A DNA stretch of 64,000 nucleotides from Paragordius varius (lineage: Eukaryota; Nematomorpha), in the NCBI GenBank assembly GCA_964247055.1, contig OZ176051.1, forward strand, positions 930,001 to 994,000. Reading direction: 5' to 3'. The notes below the pieces were generated by a model, which worked only from the letters and a program-made list of their open reading frames with translations, had not been told where the DNA came from and searched no databases. The translations under genes and the position numbers were made by a program. Shown here piece after piece: positions 52,591 to 64,000 of this stretch (position 1 is its first letter; every line of letters starts with the position of its first letter).

Positions 52591-55307
52591 GAAATTATTT
52601 TTTATACATTCTCTTAGTAGGACTACATCAAAATATAGAGATAGTTTGACAAACTCTTTCATATCCGATTTTTACAACGATACTTTAAAAATTAATGTAT
52701 AAAATTAGTCGCATCAATACTCAGGTTAAACTTTGTCCTTAAAAATCGGATATTGGTCAACGGTGAACGAAACTATTTTTTATTTATTCTCTTGAGATAG
52801 TTTGACAAACTCTTTCATATCCGATTTTTACAACGATATTTTAAAAATTAATGTATAAAACTAGTCGCATCAAAACTCAAGTTAAACTTTGTCCTTAAAA
52901 ATCGGATATTGGTCAGCGGTGAACGAAACTATTTTTTATAAATTATCTTAGTAGGACTACATCAAAATATAGAGATAGTTTGACAAACTCTTTAATATCT
53001 GATTTTTACAGCGATACTCTTAAAATTAATGTATAAAACTAGTCGCATCAATACTCAAGTTAAACTTTATCCTTAAAAATCAGATATTGGTCACCGGTGA
53101 ACAAAATTATTTTTTATACATTCTCTTAGTAAGACTACATATAAAAATATAGAGATAGTTTGACAAACTCTTTCATATCCGATTTTTACAACGATACTTT
53201 AAAAATTATGGTATTAAACCAGTCGCATCAATACTCAAGTTAAACTTTGTCCTTAAAAATCGGATATTGGTCATTGGTAAACAAAATTATTTTTTATACA
53301 TTCTCTTAGTAAGACTACATCAAAATATAGAGATAGTTTGGCCAACTCTTTCATATCCGATTTTTACAACGATACTATAGAAATTAATGTATAAAACTAG
53401 TCGCATCAATACTCAAGTTAAACTTTGTCCTTAAAAATCGGAATTGTTCACCGGTGAACAAAATTATTTTTTATACATTCTCTTAGCAAGACTACATCAA
53501 AATATAGAGATAGTTTGGCAAACTCTTTCATATCCGATTTTTACAACGATACTTTAAAAATTAATGTATAAAACTAGTCGCATCAATACTCAAGTTAAAC
53601 TTTCTCCTTAAAAATCGGATATTGTTCACCGGTGAACAAAATTATTTTTTATACATTCTCTTAGCAAGACTACATCAAAATATAGAGATAGTTTGGCAAA
53701 CTCTTTCATATCCGATTTTTACAACGATACTTTAAAAATTAATGTATAAAACTAGTCGTATCAATAAATCGCATCAATACTCAAGTTAAACTTTCTCCTT
53801 AAAAATCGGATATTGGTCACCGGTGAACAAAATTATTTTTTATACATTCTCTTAGTAGTACATCAAAATATAGAGATAGTTTGGCAAACTCTTTCATATC
53901 CGATTTTTACAACGATACTTTAAAAATTAATGTATAAAACTAGTCGCATCAATACTCAGGTTAAACTTTGTCCTTAAAAATCGGATATTGGTCAACGGTG
54001 AACGAAACTATTTTTTATTTATTCTCTTGAGATAGTTTGACAAACTCTTTCATATCCGATTTTTACAACGATATTTTAAAAATTAATGTATAAAACTAGT
54101 CGCATCAATACTCAAGTTAAACTTTGTCCTTAAAAATCGGATATTGGTCACCGGTGAACGAAATTATTTTTTATACATTCTCTTAGTAGGACTACATCAA
54201 AATATAGAGATAGTTTGACAAACTCTTTCATATCCGATTTTTACAACGATACTTTAAAAATTAATGTATAAAATTAGTCGCATCAATACTCAGGTTAAAC
54301 TTTGTCCTTAAAAATCGGATATTGGTCAACGGTGAACGAAACTATTTTTTATTTATTCTCTTGAGATAGTTTGACAAACTCTTTCATATCCGATTTTTAC
54401 AACGATATTTTAAAAATTAATGTATAAAACTAGTCGCATCAAAACTCAAGTTAAACTTTGTCCTTAAAAATCGGATATTGGTCAGCGGTGAACGAGACTA
54501 TTTTTTATAAATTATCTTAGTAGGACTACATCAAAATATAGAGATAGTTTGACAAACTCTTTAATATCTGATTTTTACAGCGATACTCTTAAAATTAATG
54601 TATAAAACTAGTCGCATCAATACTCAAGTTAAACTTTATCCTTAAAAATCAGATATTGGTCACCGGTGAACAAAATTATTTTTTATACATTCTCTTAGTA
54701 AGACTACATATAAAAATATAGAGATAGTTTGACAAACTCTTTCATATCCGATTTTTACAACGATACTTTAAAAATTATGGTATTAAACCAGTCGCATCAA
54801 TACTCAAGTTAAACTTTGTCCTTAAAAATCGGATATTGGTCATTGGTGAACAAAATTATTTTTTATACATTCTCTTAGTAAGACTACATCAAAATATAGA
54901 GATAGTTTGGCCAACTCTTTCATATCCGATTTTTACAACGATACTATAGAAATTAATGTATAAAACTAGTCGCATCAATACTCAAGTTAAACTTTGTCCT
55001 TAAAAATCGGAATTGTTCACCGGTGAACAAAATTATTTTTTATACATTCTCTTAGCAAGACTACATCAAAATATAGAGATAGTTTGGCAAACTCTTTCAT
55101 ATCCGATTTTGACAACGATACTTTAAAAATTAATGTATAAAACTAGTCGCATCAATACTCAAGTTAAACTTTGTCCTTAAAAATCGGATATTGTTCACCG
55201 GTGAACAAAATTATTTTTTATACATTCTCTTAGCAAGACTACATCAAAATATAGAGATAGTTTGGCAAACTCTTTCATATCCGATTTTTACAACGATACT
55301 TTAAAAA
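52170..55307 (+). repeat. 1,569-bp (9-monomer) tandem duplication, two copies
   Basis: TCTTAGTAGTAC at 52281 and 53850, and CGGAATTGTTCACC (GAATTG at 53441 and 55010) are 1,569 bp apart. The break is near 53,738, where AAAATTAATG in one copy meets AAAATAAATG in the other. Each copy contains two 156-bp truncated monomers, which explains the length. Private changes include GAACGAGAC near 54.49 kb and GATTTTGACAACG near 55.11 kb in copy 2. Confidence 0.86.
52387..52542 (+). repeat. 156-bp truncated monomer (first of seven)
   Basis: TATTCTCTTGAGATAG replaces the normal CATTCTCTTAGTAGGACTACATCAAAATATAGAGATAG region, a 22-bp net loss. Both inverted-repeat arms remain, 22 bp closer together. Copies start at 52387, 52721, 53956, 54290, 59958, 60825 and 63459, and each is 156 bp long. 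All also share CAGGTTAAAC, GGTCAACGGTGAACGAAAC and ATTTATTC, so they descend from one deletion event. Confidence 0.92.
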
Positions 55308-55314
55308 TTAATGT

Positions 55315-58300
55315 ATAAAATTAGTCGCATCAATACTCAAGTTAAACTTTGTCCTTAAAAATCGGATATTTGTCACAGGTGAACAAAATTATTTTATTTA
55401 CATTTTCTTAGTAAGACTACATCAAAATATAGAAATAGTTTGACAAACTCTTTCATATCCGATTTTTACAACGATACTTTAAAAATTAATGTATTAAACT
55501 AGTCGCATCAATACTCAAGTTAAACTTTGTCCTTAAAAATCGGATATTGGTCACCGGTGAACAAAATTATTTTATTTACATTCTCTTAGTAAGACTACAT
55601 CAAAATATAGAAATAGTTTGACAAACTCTTTCATATCCGATTAACGATACTTTAAAAATTAATGTATTAAACTAGTTGCATCAATACTCAAGTTAAACTT
55701 TGTCCTTAAAAATCGGATATTGTTCACCGGTGAACAAAATTATTTTTTATACATTCTCTTAGTAAGACTACATCAAAATATAGAAATAGTTTGACAAACT
55801 CTTTCATATCCGATTTTTACAACGATACTTTAAAAATTAATGTATTAAACTAGTCGCATCAATACTCAAGTTAAACTTTGTCCTTAAAAATCGGATATTG
55901 GTCACCGGTGAACAAAATTATTTTATTTACATTCTCTTAGTAAGACTACATCAAAATATAGAAATAGTTTGACAAACTCTTTCATATCCGATTAACGATA
56001 CTTTAAAAATTAATGTATTAAACTAGTTGCATCAATACTCAAGTTAAACTTTGTCCTTAAAAATCGGATATTGTTCACCGGTGAACAAAATTATTTTTTA
56101 TACATTCTCTTAGCAAGACTACATCAAAATATAGAGATAGTTTGGCAAACTGTTTCATATCCGATTTTTACAACGATACTTTAAAAATTAATGTATAAAA
56201 CTAGTCGCATCAATACTCAAGTTAAACTTTATCCTTAAAAATCAGATATTGGTCACCGGTGAACAAAATTTTTTTTTATATATTCTCTTAGTAAGACTAC
56301 ATCAAAATATAGAGATAGTTTGACAAACTCTTTCATATCCGATTTTTACAACGATACTTTAAAAATTATGGTATTAAACCAGTCGCATCAATACTCAAGT
56401 TAAACTTTGTCCTTAAAAATCGAATATTGGTCACCGGTGAACAAAATTATTTTATTTACATTCTCTTGGTAAGACTACATCAAAATATAGAGATAGTTTG
56501 ACAAACTCTTTCATATCCGATTTTTACAACGATACTTTAAAAATTATGGTATTAAACCAGTCGCATCAATACTCAAGTTAAAATTTGTCCTTAAAAATCG
56601 GATATTGGGGTGAACAAAATTATTTTTTATACATTCTCTTGGTAAGACTACATCAAAATATAGAGATAGTTTGACAAACTCTTTCATATCCGATTATTAC
56701 AACGATACTTTAAAAATTATGGTATTAAACCAGTCGCATCAATACTCAAGTTAAACTTTGTCCTTAAAAATCGGATATTGGTCACCGGTGAACAAAATTG
56801 TTTTTTATACATTCTCTTAGTAGGACTACATCAAAATATAGAGATAGTTTGGCAAACTGTTTCATATCCGATTTTTACAACGATACTTTAAAAATTAATG
56901 TATAAAACTAGTCGCATCAATACTCAAGTTAAACTTTGTCCTTAAAAATCGAATATTGGTCACCGGTTAACAAAATTATTTTATTTACATTCTCTTAGTA
57001 AGACTACATCAAAATATAGAAATAGTTTGACAAACTCTTTCATATCCGATTTTTACAACGATACTTTAAAAATTAATGTATAAAATTAGTCGCATCAATA
57101 CTCAAGTTAAACTTTGTCCTTAAAAATCGGATATTTGTCACAGGTGAACAAAATTATTTTATTTACATTTTCTTAGTAAGACTACATCAAAATATAGAAA
57201 TAGTTTGACAAACTCTTTCATATCCGATTTTTACAACGATACTTTAAAAATTAATGTATTAAACTAGTCGCATCAATACTCAAGTTAAACTTTGTCCTTA
57301 AAAATCGGATATTGGTCACCGGTGAACAAAATTATTTTATTTACATTCTCTTAGTAAGACTACATCAAAATATAGAAATAGTTTGACAAACTCTTTCATA
57401 TCCGATTAACGATACTTTAAAAATTAATGTATTAAACTAGTTGCATCAATACTCAAGTTAAACTTTGTCCTTAAAAATCGGATATTGTTCACCGGTGAAC
57501 AAAATTATTTTTTATACATTCTCTTAGTAAGACTACATCAAAATATAGAAATAGTTTGACAAACTCTTTCATATCCGATTTTTACAACGATACTTTAAAA
57601 ATTAATGTATTAAACTAGTCGCATCAATACTCAAGTTAAACTTTGTCCTTAAAAATCGGATATTGGTCACCGGTGAACAAAATTATTTTATTTACATTCT
57701 CTTAGTAAGACTACATCAAAATATAGAAATAGTTTGACAAACTCTTTCATATCCGATTAACGATACTTTAAAAATTAATGTATTAAACTAGTTGCATCAA
57801 TACTCAAGTTAAACTTTGTCCTTAAAAATCGGATATTGTTCACCGGTGAACAAAATTATTTTTTATACATTCTCTTAGCAAGACTACATCAAAATATAGA
57901 GATAGTTTGGCAAACTGTTTCATATCCGATTTTTACAACGATACTTTAAAAATTAATGTATAAAACTAGTCGCATCAATACTCAAGTTAAACTTTATCCT
58001 TAAAAATCAGATATTGGTCACCGGTGAACAAAATTTTTTTTTATATATTCTCTTAGTAAGACTACATCAAAATATAGAGATAGTTTGACAAACTCTTTCA
58101 TATCCGATTTTTACAACGATACTTTAAAAATTATGGTATTAAACCAGTCGCATCAATACTCAAGTTAAACTTTGTCCTTAAAAATCGAATATTGGTCACC
58201 GGTGAACAAAATTATTTTATTTACATTCTCTTGGTAAGACTACATCAAAATATAGAGATAGTTTGACAAACTCTTTCATATCCGATTTTTACAACGATAC

Positions 58301-58844
58301 TTTAAAAATTATGGTATTAAACCAGTCGCATCAATACTCAAGTTAAAATTTGTCCTTAAAAATCGGATATTGGGGTGAACAAAATTATTTTTTATACATT
58401 CTCTTGGTAAGACTACATCAAAATATAGAGATAGTTTGACAAACTCTTTCATATCCGATTATTACAACGATACTTTAAAAATTATGGTATTAAACCAGTC
58501 GCATCAATACTCAAGTTAAACTTTGTCCTTAAAAATCGGATATTGGTCACCGGTGAACAAAATTGTTTTTTATACATTCTCTTAGTAGGACTACATCAAA
58601 ATATAGAGATAGTTTGGCAAACTGTTTCATATCCGATTTTTACAACGATACTTTAAAAATTAATGTATAAAACTAGTCGCATCAATACTCAAGTTAAACT
58701 TTGTCCTTAAAAATCGAATATTGGTCACCGGTTAACAAAATTATTTTATTTACATTCTCTTAGTAAGACTACATCAAAATATAGAAATAGTTTGACAAAC
58801 TCTTTCATATCCGATTTTTACAACGATACTTTAAAAATTAATGT
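55315..58844 (+). repeat. 1,765-bp (10-monomer) tandem duplication, two copies
   Basis: TGTCACAGGTGAAC at 55371 and 57136, the arm deletion CCGATTAACGATAC (TTAACG at 55641/57406 and 55992/57757), and GATATTGGGGTGAAC at 56601 and 58366 are each 1,765 bp apart. Inside each copy the arm-deletion monomers are 351 bp apart (178 + 173), showing an earlier dimer duplication. GATTAACG lacks 5 bp and loses the distal end of the right inverted-repeat arm. GATATTGGGGTG lacks 5 bp of the palindrome. Confidence 0.87.
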
Positions 58845-60160
58845 ATTAAACTAGTCGCATCAATACTCAAGCTAAACATTGTCCTTAAAAATCGGATATT
58901 GGTCAGCGGTGAATAAAACTATTTTTTATACATTCTCTTAGTAAGACTACATCAAAATATAGAGATAATTTGACAAACTCTTTCATATCCGATTTTTACA
59001 ACGATACTTTAAAAATAAATGTATAAAACTAGTCGTATCAATAAATCGCATCAATACTCAAGTTAAACTTTCTCCTTAAAAATCGGATATTGGTCACCGA
59101 TGAACAAAATTATTTTTTATACATTCTCTTAGTAGGACTACATCAAAATATAGAGATAGTTTGGCAAACTCTTTCATATCCGATTTTTACAACGATACTT
59201 TAAAAATTAATGTATAAAACTAGTCGCATCAATACTCAAGTTAAACTTTGTCCTAAAAAATCGGATATTGGTCACCGGTGAACAAAATTATTATATTTAC
59301 ATCCTCTTAGTAAGACTACATCAAAATATAGAAATAGTTTGACAAACTCTTTCATATCCGATTTTTACAACGATACTTTAAAAAATAATGTATTAAACTA
59401 GTTGCATCAATACTCAAGTTAAACTTTGTCCTTAAAAATCGGATATTGGTCACCGGTGAACAAAATTATTTTATTTAAATTCTCTTAGTAAGACTACATC
59501 AAAATATAGAAATAGTTTGACAAACTCTTTCATATCCGATTTTTACAACGATACTTTAAAAATTAATGTATTAAACTAGTCGCATCAATACTCAAGCTAA
59601 ACATTGTCCTTAAAAATCGGATATTGGTCACCGGTGAACAAAATTATTTTATTTAAATTCTCTTAGTAAGACTACATCAAAATATAGAGATAATTTGACA
59701 AACTCTTTCATATCCGATTTTTACAACGATACTTTAAAAATAAATGTATAAAACTAGTCGTATCAATAAATCGCATCAATACTCAAGTTAAACTTTCTCC
59801 TTAAAAATCGGATATTGGTCACCGGTGAACAAAATTATTTTTTATACATTTTCTTAGTAGTACATCAAAATATAGAGATAGTTTGGCAAACTCTTTCATA
59901 TCCGATTTTTACAACGATACTTTAAAAATTAATGTATAAAACTAGTCGCATCAATACTCAGGTTAAACTTTGTCCTTAAAAATCGGATATTGGTCAACGG
60001 TGAACGAAACTATTTTTTATTTATTCTCTTGAGATAGTTTGACAAACTCTTTCATATCCGATTTTTACAACGATATTTTAAAAATTAATGTATAAAACTA
60101 GTCGCATCAATACTCAAGTTAAACTTTGTCCTTAAAAATCGGATATTGGTCAGCGGTGAA

Positions 60161-63100
60161 CGAGACTATTTTTTATAAATTATCTTAGTAGGACTACATC
60201 AAAATATAGAGATAGTTTGACAAACTCTTTAATATCTGATTTTTACAGCGATACTCTTAAAATTAATGTATAATTTAGCATAGGACAATAAGCAAGTTAA
60301 ACTTTGTCCTTAAAAATCGGTGTTGGTCGCCGGTAAAGAAAATTATATTTTATACATTCTCTTAGTAGGACTACATCAAAATATAGAGATAGTTTGACAA
60401 ACTCTTTCATATCCGATTTTTACAACGATACTTTAAATATTAATGTATAAAATTAGTCGCATCAATACTCAAGTTAAACTTTGTATTTAAAAATCGGATA
60501 TTGGTCACCGGTGAACAAAATTATTATTTATACATTCTCTTATTAAGACTACATCAAAATATAGAGATAGTTGGACAAACTCTTTAATATCTGATTTTTA
60601 CAACGATACTTTAAAAATTAATGTATAAAACTAGTCGCATCAATACTCAAGTTAAACTTTGTCCTTAAAAATCGGATATTGGTCACCGGTGAACGAAATT
60701 ATTTTTTATACATTCTCTTAGTAGGACTACATCAAAATATAGAGATAGTTTGACAAACTCTTTCATATCCGATTTTTACAACGATACTTTAAAAATTAAT
60801 GTATAAAATTAGTCGCATCAATACTCAGGTTAAACTTTGTCCTTAAAAATCGGATATTGGTCAACGGTGAACGAAACTATTTTTTATTTATTCTCTTGAG
60901 ATAGTTTGACAAACTCTTTCATATCCGATTTTTACAACGATATTTTAAAAATTAATGTATAAAACTAGTCGCATCAAAACTCAAGTTAAACTTTGTCCTT
61001 AAAAATCGGATATTGGTCAGCGGTGAACGAGACTATTTTTTATAAATTATCTTAGTAGGACTACATCAAAATATAGAGATAGTTTGACAAACTCTTTAAT
61101 ATCTGATTTTTACAGCGATACTCTTAAAATTAATGTATAATTTAGCATAGGACAATAAGCAAGTTAAACTTTGTCCTTAAAAATCGGTGTTGGTCGCCGG
61201 TAAAGAAAATTATATTTTATACATTCTCTTAGTAGGACTACATCAAAATATAGAGATAGTTTGACCAACTCTTTCATATCCGATTTTTACAACGATACTT
61301 TAAATATTAATGTATAAAATTAGTCGCATCAATACTCAAGTTAAACTTTGTATTTAAAAATCGGATATTGGTCACCGGTGAACAAAATTATTTTTTATAC
61401 ATTCTCTTAGTAGGACTACATCAAAATATAGAGATAGTTGGACAAACTCTTTAATATCTGATTTTTACAACGATACTTTAAAAATTAATGTATAAAATTA
61501 GTCGCATCAATACTCAAGTTAAACTTTGTCCTTAAAAATCGGATATTGGTCACCGGTGAACGAAATTATTTTTTATACATTCTCTTAGTAAGACTACATC
61601 AAAATATAGAGATAGTTTGACAAACTCTTTCATATCCGATTTTTACAACGATACTTTAAAAATTAATGTATAAAACTAGTCGCATCAAAACTCAAGTTAA
61701 ACTTTGTCCTTAAAAATCGGATATTGGTCACCGGTGAACGAGACTATTTTTATAAATTCTCTTAGTAGGACTACATCAAAATATAGAGATAGTTTGACAA
61801 ACTCTTTAATATCTGATTTTTACAGCGATACTTTAAAAATTAATGTATAATTTAGCATAGGACAATAAGCAAGTTAAACTTTGTCCTTAAAAATCGGGGA
61901 TTGGTCGCCGGTAAAGAAAATTATATTTTATACATTCTCTTAGTAGGACTACATCAAAATATAGAGATAGTTTGACAAACTCTTTCATATCCGATTTTTA
62001 CAACGATACTTTAAAAATTAATGTATAAAATTAGTCGCATCAATACTCAAGTTAAACTTTGTCCTTAAAAATCGGATATTGGTCACCGGTGAACAAAATT
62101 ATTATTTATACATTCTCTTATTAAGAGTACATCAAAATATAGAGATAGTTGGACAAACTCTTTAATATCTGATTTTTACAGCGATACTTTAAAAATTAAT
62201 GTATAAAATTAGTCGCATCAATACTCAAGTTAAACTTTGTCCTTAAAAATCGGATATTGGTCACCGGTGAACGAAATTATTTTTTATACATTCTCTTAGT
62301 AGGACTACATCAAAATATAGAGATAGTTTGATAAACTCTTTCATATCCGATTTTTACAACGATACTTTAAAAATTAATGTATAAAATTAGTCGCATCAAT
62401 ACTCAAGTTAAACATTGTCCTTAAAAATCGGATATTGGTCACCGGTGAACGAGACTATTTTTTATAAATTCTCTTAGTAGGACTACATCAAAATATAGAG
62501 ATAGTTTGACAAACTCTTTATCCGATTTTTACAACGATATAAAATTAATGTATAAAACTAGTCGCATCAATACTCAAGTTAAACTTTGTCCTTAAAAATC
62601 TGATATTGGTCACCGGTGAACGAAATTATTTTTTATACATTCTCTTAGTAAGACTACATCAAAATATAGAGATAGTTTGACAAACTCTTTCATATCCGAT
62701 TTTTACAACGATACTTTAAAAATTAATGTATAAAACTAGTCGCATCAAAACTCAAGTTAAACTTTGTCCTTAAAAATCGGATATTGGTCACCGGTGAACG
62801 AGACTATTTTTATAAATTCTCTTAGTAGGACTACATCAAAATATAGAGATAGTTTGACAAACTCTTTAATATCTGATTTTTACAGCGATACTTTAAAAAT
62901 TAATGTATAATTTAGCATAGGACAATAAAGCAAGTTAAACTCTGTCCTTAAAAATCGGGGATTGGTCCGGTAAAGAAATTTATATTTTATACATTCTCTT
63001 AGTAGGACTACATCAAAATATAGAGATAGTTTGACAAACTCTTTCATATCCGATTTTTACAACGATACTTTAAAAATTAATGTATAAAATTAGTCGCATC

Positions 63101-64000
63101 AATACTCAAGTTAAACTTTGTATTTAAAAATCGGATATTGGTCACCGGTGAACAAAATTATTATTTATACATTCTCTTATTAAGAGTACATCAAAATATA
63201 GAGATAGTTGGACAAACTCTTTAATATCTGATTACAGCGATACTTTAAAAATTAATGTATAAAACTAGTCGCATCAATACTCAAGTTAAACTTTGTCCTT
63301 AAAAATCGGATATTGGTCACCGGTGAACGAAATTATTTTTTATACATTCTCTTAGTAGGACTACATCAAAATATAGAGATAGTTTGACAAACTCTTTCAT
63401 ATCCGATTTTTACAACGATACTTCAAAAATTAATGTATAAAATTAGTCGCATCAATACTCAGGTTAAACTTTGTCCTTAAAAATCGGATATTGGTCAACG
63501 GTGAACGAAACTATTTTTTATTTATTCTCTTGAGATAGTTTGACAAACTCTTTCATATCCGATTTTTACAACGATACTTTAAAAATTAATGTATAAAACT
63601 AGTCGCATCAAAACTCAAGTTAAACTTTGTCCTTAAAAATCGGATATTGGTCACCGGTGAACGAGACTATTTTTTATAAATTCTCTTAGTAGGACTACAT
63701 CAAAATATAGAGATAGTTTGACAAACTCTTTCATATCCGATTTTTACAACGATACTTTAAAAATTAATGTATAAAACTAGTCGCATCAAAACTCAAGTTA
63801 AACTTTGTCCTTAAAAATCGGATATTGGTCACCGGTGAACGAGACTATTTTTTATAAATTCTCTTAGTAGGACTACATCAAAATATATAGATAGTTTGAC
63901 AAACTCTTTAATATCTGATTTTTACAGCGATACTTTAAAAATTAATGTATAATTTAGCATAGGACAATAAGCAAGTTAAACTTTGTCCTTAAAAATCGGG
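60161..64000 (+). repeat. Most divergent monomer zone of the window
   Basis: Monomers here combine several variants rare or absent further left: GAACGAAATT and GAACGAGAC after the palindrome, TATAAATTCTC, TTTAATATCTGATTTTTACAGCG right arms, GTATTTAAAAATC, TATTAAGAGTACATC, TAAAGAAAATTATATTTTA, and the TTTAGCATAGG tail. Several carry further small deletions, for example CTTTATCCGATT near 62.52 kb, ATTGGTCCGGTAAAG near 62.96 kb and GATTACAGCG near 63.23 kb. Local duplication continues (for example 62.6-62.95 kb resembles 61.5-61.87 kb). Higher monomer diversity is often seen toward satellite edges; that reading is inference. Confidence 0.8.
60271..60298 (+). repeat. Replaced monomer tail TTTAGCATAGGACAATAAG (first of five)
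   Basis: The normal tail ACTAGTCGCATCAATACT is replaced by an unrelated stretch of equal length reading TTTAGCATAGGACAATAAG, after which GCAAGTTAAAC resumes in phase. TAATTTAGC occurs at 60271, 61138, 61848, 62908 and 63950. The following monomer in these copies usually has CGGTGTTGG or CGGGGATTGG and GGTAAAGAAAATTATATTTTA, so a diverged monomer pair is inherited together. The SpeI site is lost. Confidence 0.88.

Larger units (their letters stand above)
1..64000 (+). repeat. Satellite DNA array, about 178-bp monomer, roughly 355 head-to-tail copies
   Basis: Every part of the window aligns to one AT-rich monomer, seen directly by following TCAAGTTAAAC, CACCGGTGAAC, TATCCGATTTTTAC and ACTAGTCGCATC through successive units. 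Start-to-start distances at the left end are 179, 191, 178, 180, 176 and 191 bp. All copies I examined run in the same orientation, and no unique DNA or transposon interrupts them. Both strands are rich in stops and no convincing gene occurs, so the entire gene-free length is satellite. Array size, homogeneity and nucleosome-scale unit length are typical of eukaryotic centromeric or pericentromeric satellites; that location is inferred. I do not recognise the family. The array is cut by both window ends. Confidence 0.98.

Noticed and set aside
1-64000. CRISPR array
   Set aside because: The repeats are regular, but there are no unique spacers between short repeats; the entire 178-bp unit is repeated and no cas genes are present.
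1-64000. CENP-B box
   Set aside because: I looked for the TTCGNNNNANNCGGG core on both strands of the consensus and its main variants. The closest stretch, TTCGATTTTTACAACG in a few monomers, does not fit the second half.
1-64000. Bacterial or phage origin with iterons
   Set aside because: Unit length, total size, absence of any gene and layered higher-order structure do not fit replication iterons; a eukaryotic satellite explains all of it.
1-64000. Inverted or strand-switched array segments
   Set aside because: I followed the marker order from left arm to palindrome to right arm to tail through the window and found no segment in reverse orientation.

Overview
The whole 64 kb is one uninterrupted satellite DNA array. 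I found no protein-coding gene, RNA gene, transposon, CRISPR array or unique sequence on either strand. The basic unit is an AT-rich monomer of 178 bp (49 G+C of 178 in a hand-derived consensus, about 27.5%). It repeats head-to-tail in a single orientation roughly 355 times (64,000 divided by about 180; estimated, not counted one by one). The array enters at base 1 and leaves at base 64,000, so neither edge is in view. A megasatellite of nucleosome-sized monomers points to a eukaryotic chromosome, most likely a centromeric or pericentromeric block. I do not recognise the family. Flowering plant or invertebrate are both possible and I cannot choose from sequence alone.

Monomer anatomy (numbering from TCAAG = 1): a 14-bp inverted-repeat arm TAAAAATCGGATAT at 20-33 and its exact reverse complement at 119-132; a palindrome TCACCGGTGA at 37-46, which in many copies extends to the perfect 18-bp TTGTTCACCGGTGAACAA; a small interrupted palindrome AGTTTG-N-CAAACT at 101-113; and an ACTAGT near the 3' end. 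A common 191-bp class carries a 13-bp internal duplication. Rarer classes are 156 bp (22-bp deletion), 143 bp (36-bp deletion) and 167 bp (11-bp deletion that removes the palindrome core).

Above the monomer level the array is a mosaic of higher-order repeats that keep monomer phase. They can be followed with diagnostic variants: 725 bp (3.1-4.4 kb), 2,012 bp with an inner 726-bp repeat (7.1-12.1 kb), 3,627 bp with a nested 721-bp repeat in its second copy (11.0-19.0 kb), 1,627 bp (24.5-27.7 kb), 1,459 bp and about 2,027 bp (38.7-45.3 kb), 1,981, 356 and about 2,870 bp (45.4-50.1 kb), 1,569 bp (52.2-55.3 kb) and 1,765 bp (55.3-58.8 kb). Larger blocks recur at offsets of about 7.6, 9.2, 22.1, 29.0 and 31.5 kb.

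Region by region: 0-7 kb is a mixed block whose parts recur at 20-24, 29-34 and 36-38 kb; 7-19 kb is recently amplified higher-order repeat; 20-34 kb is a 4.5-kb block present twice around a 1,627-bp tandem pair; 34-38.6 kb is mixed; 38.6-45.3 kb repeats the 7-16 kb type; 45.4-60 kb is a distinct subfamily zone with its own duplications; 60-64 kb is the most divergent part, with variants seen nowhere else. No genes cooperate here. The plausible functions are structural (nucleosome phasing, binding of a sequence-specific protein, centromere or heterochromatin formation), and these are inference.
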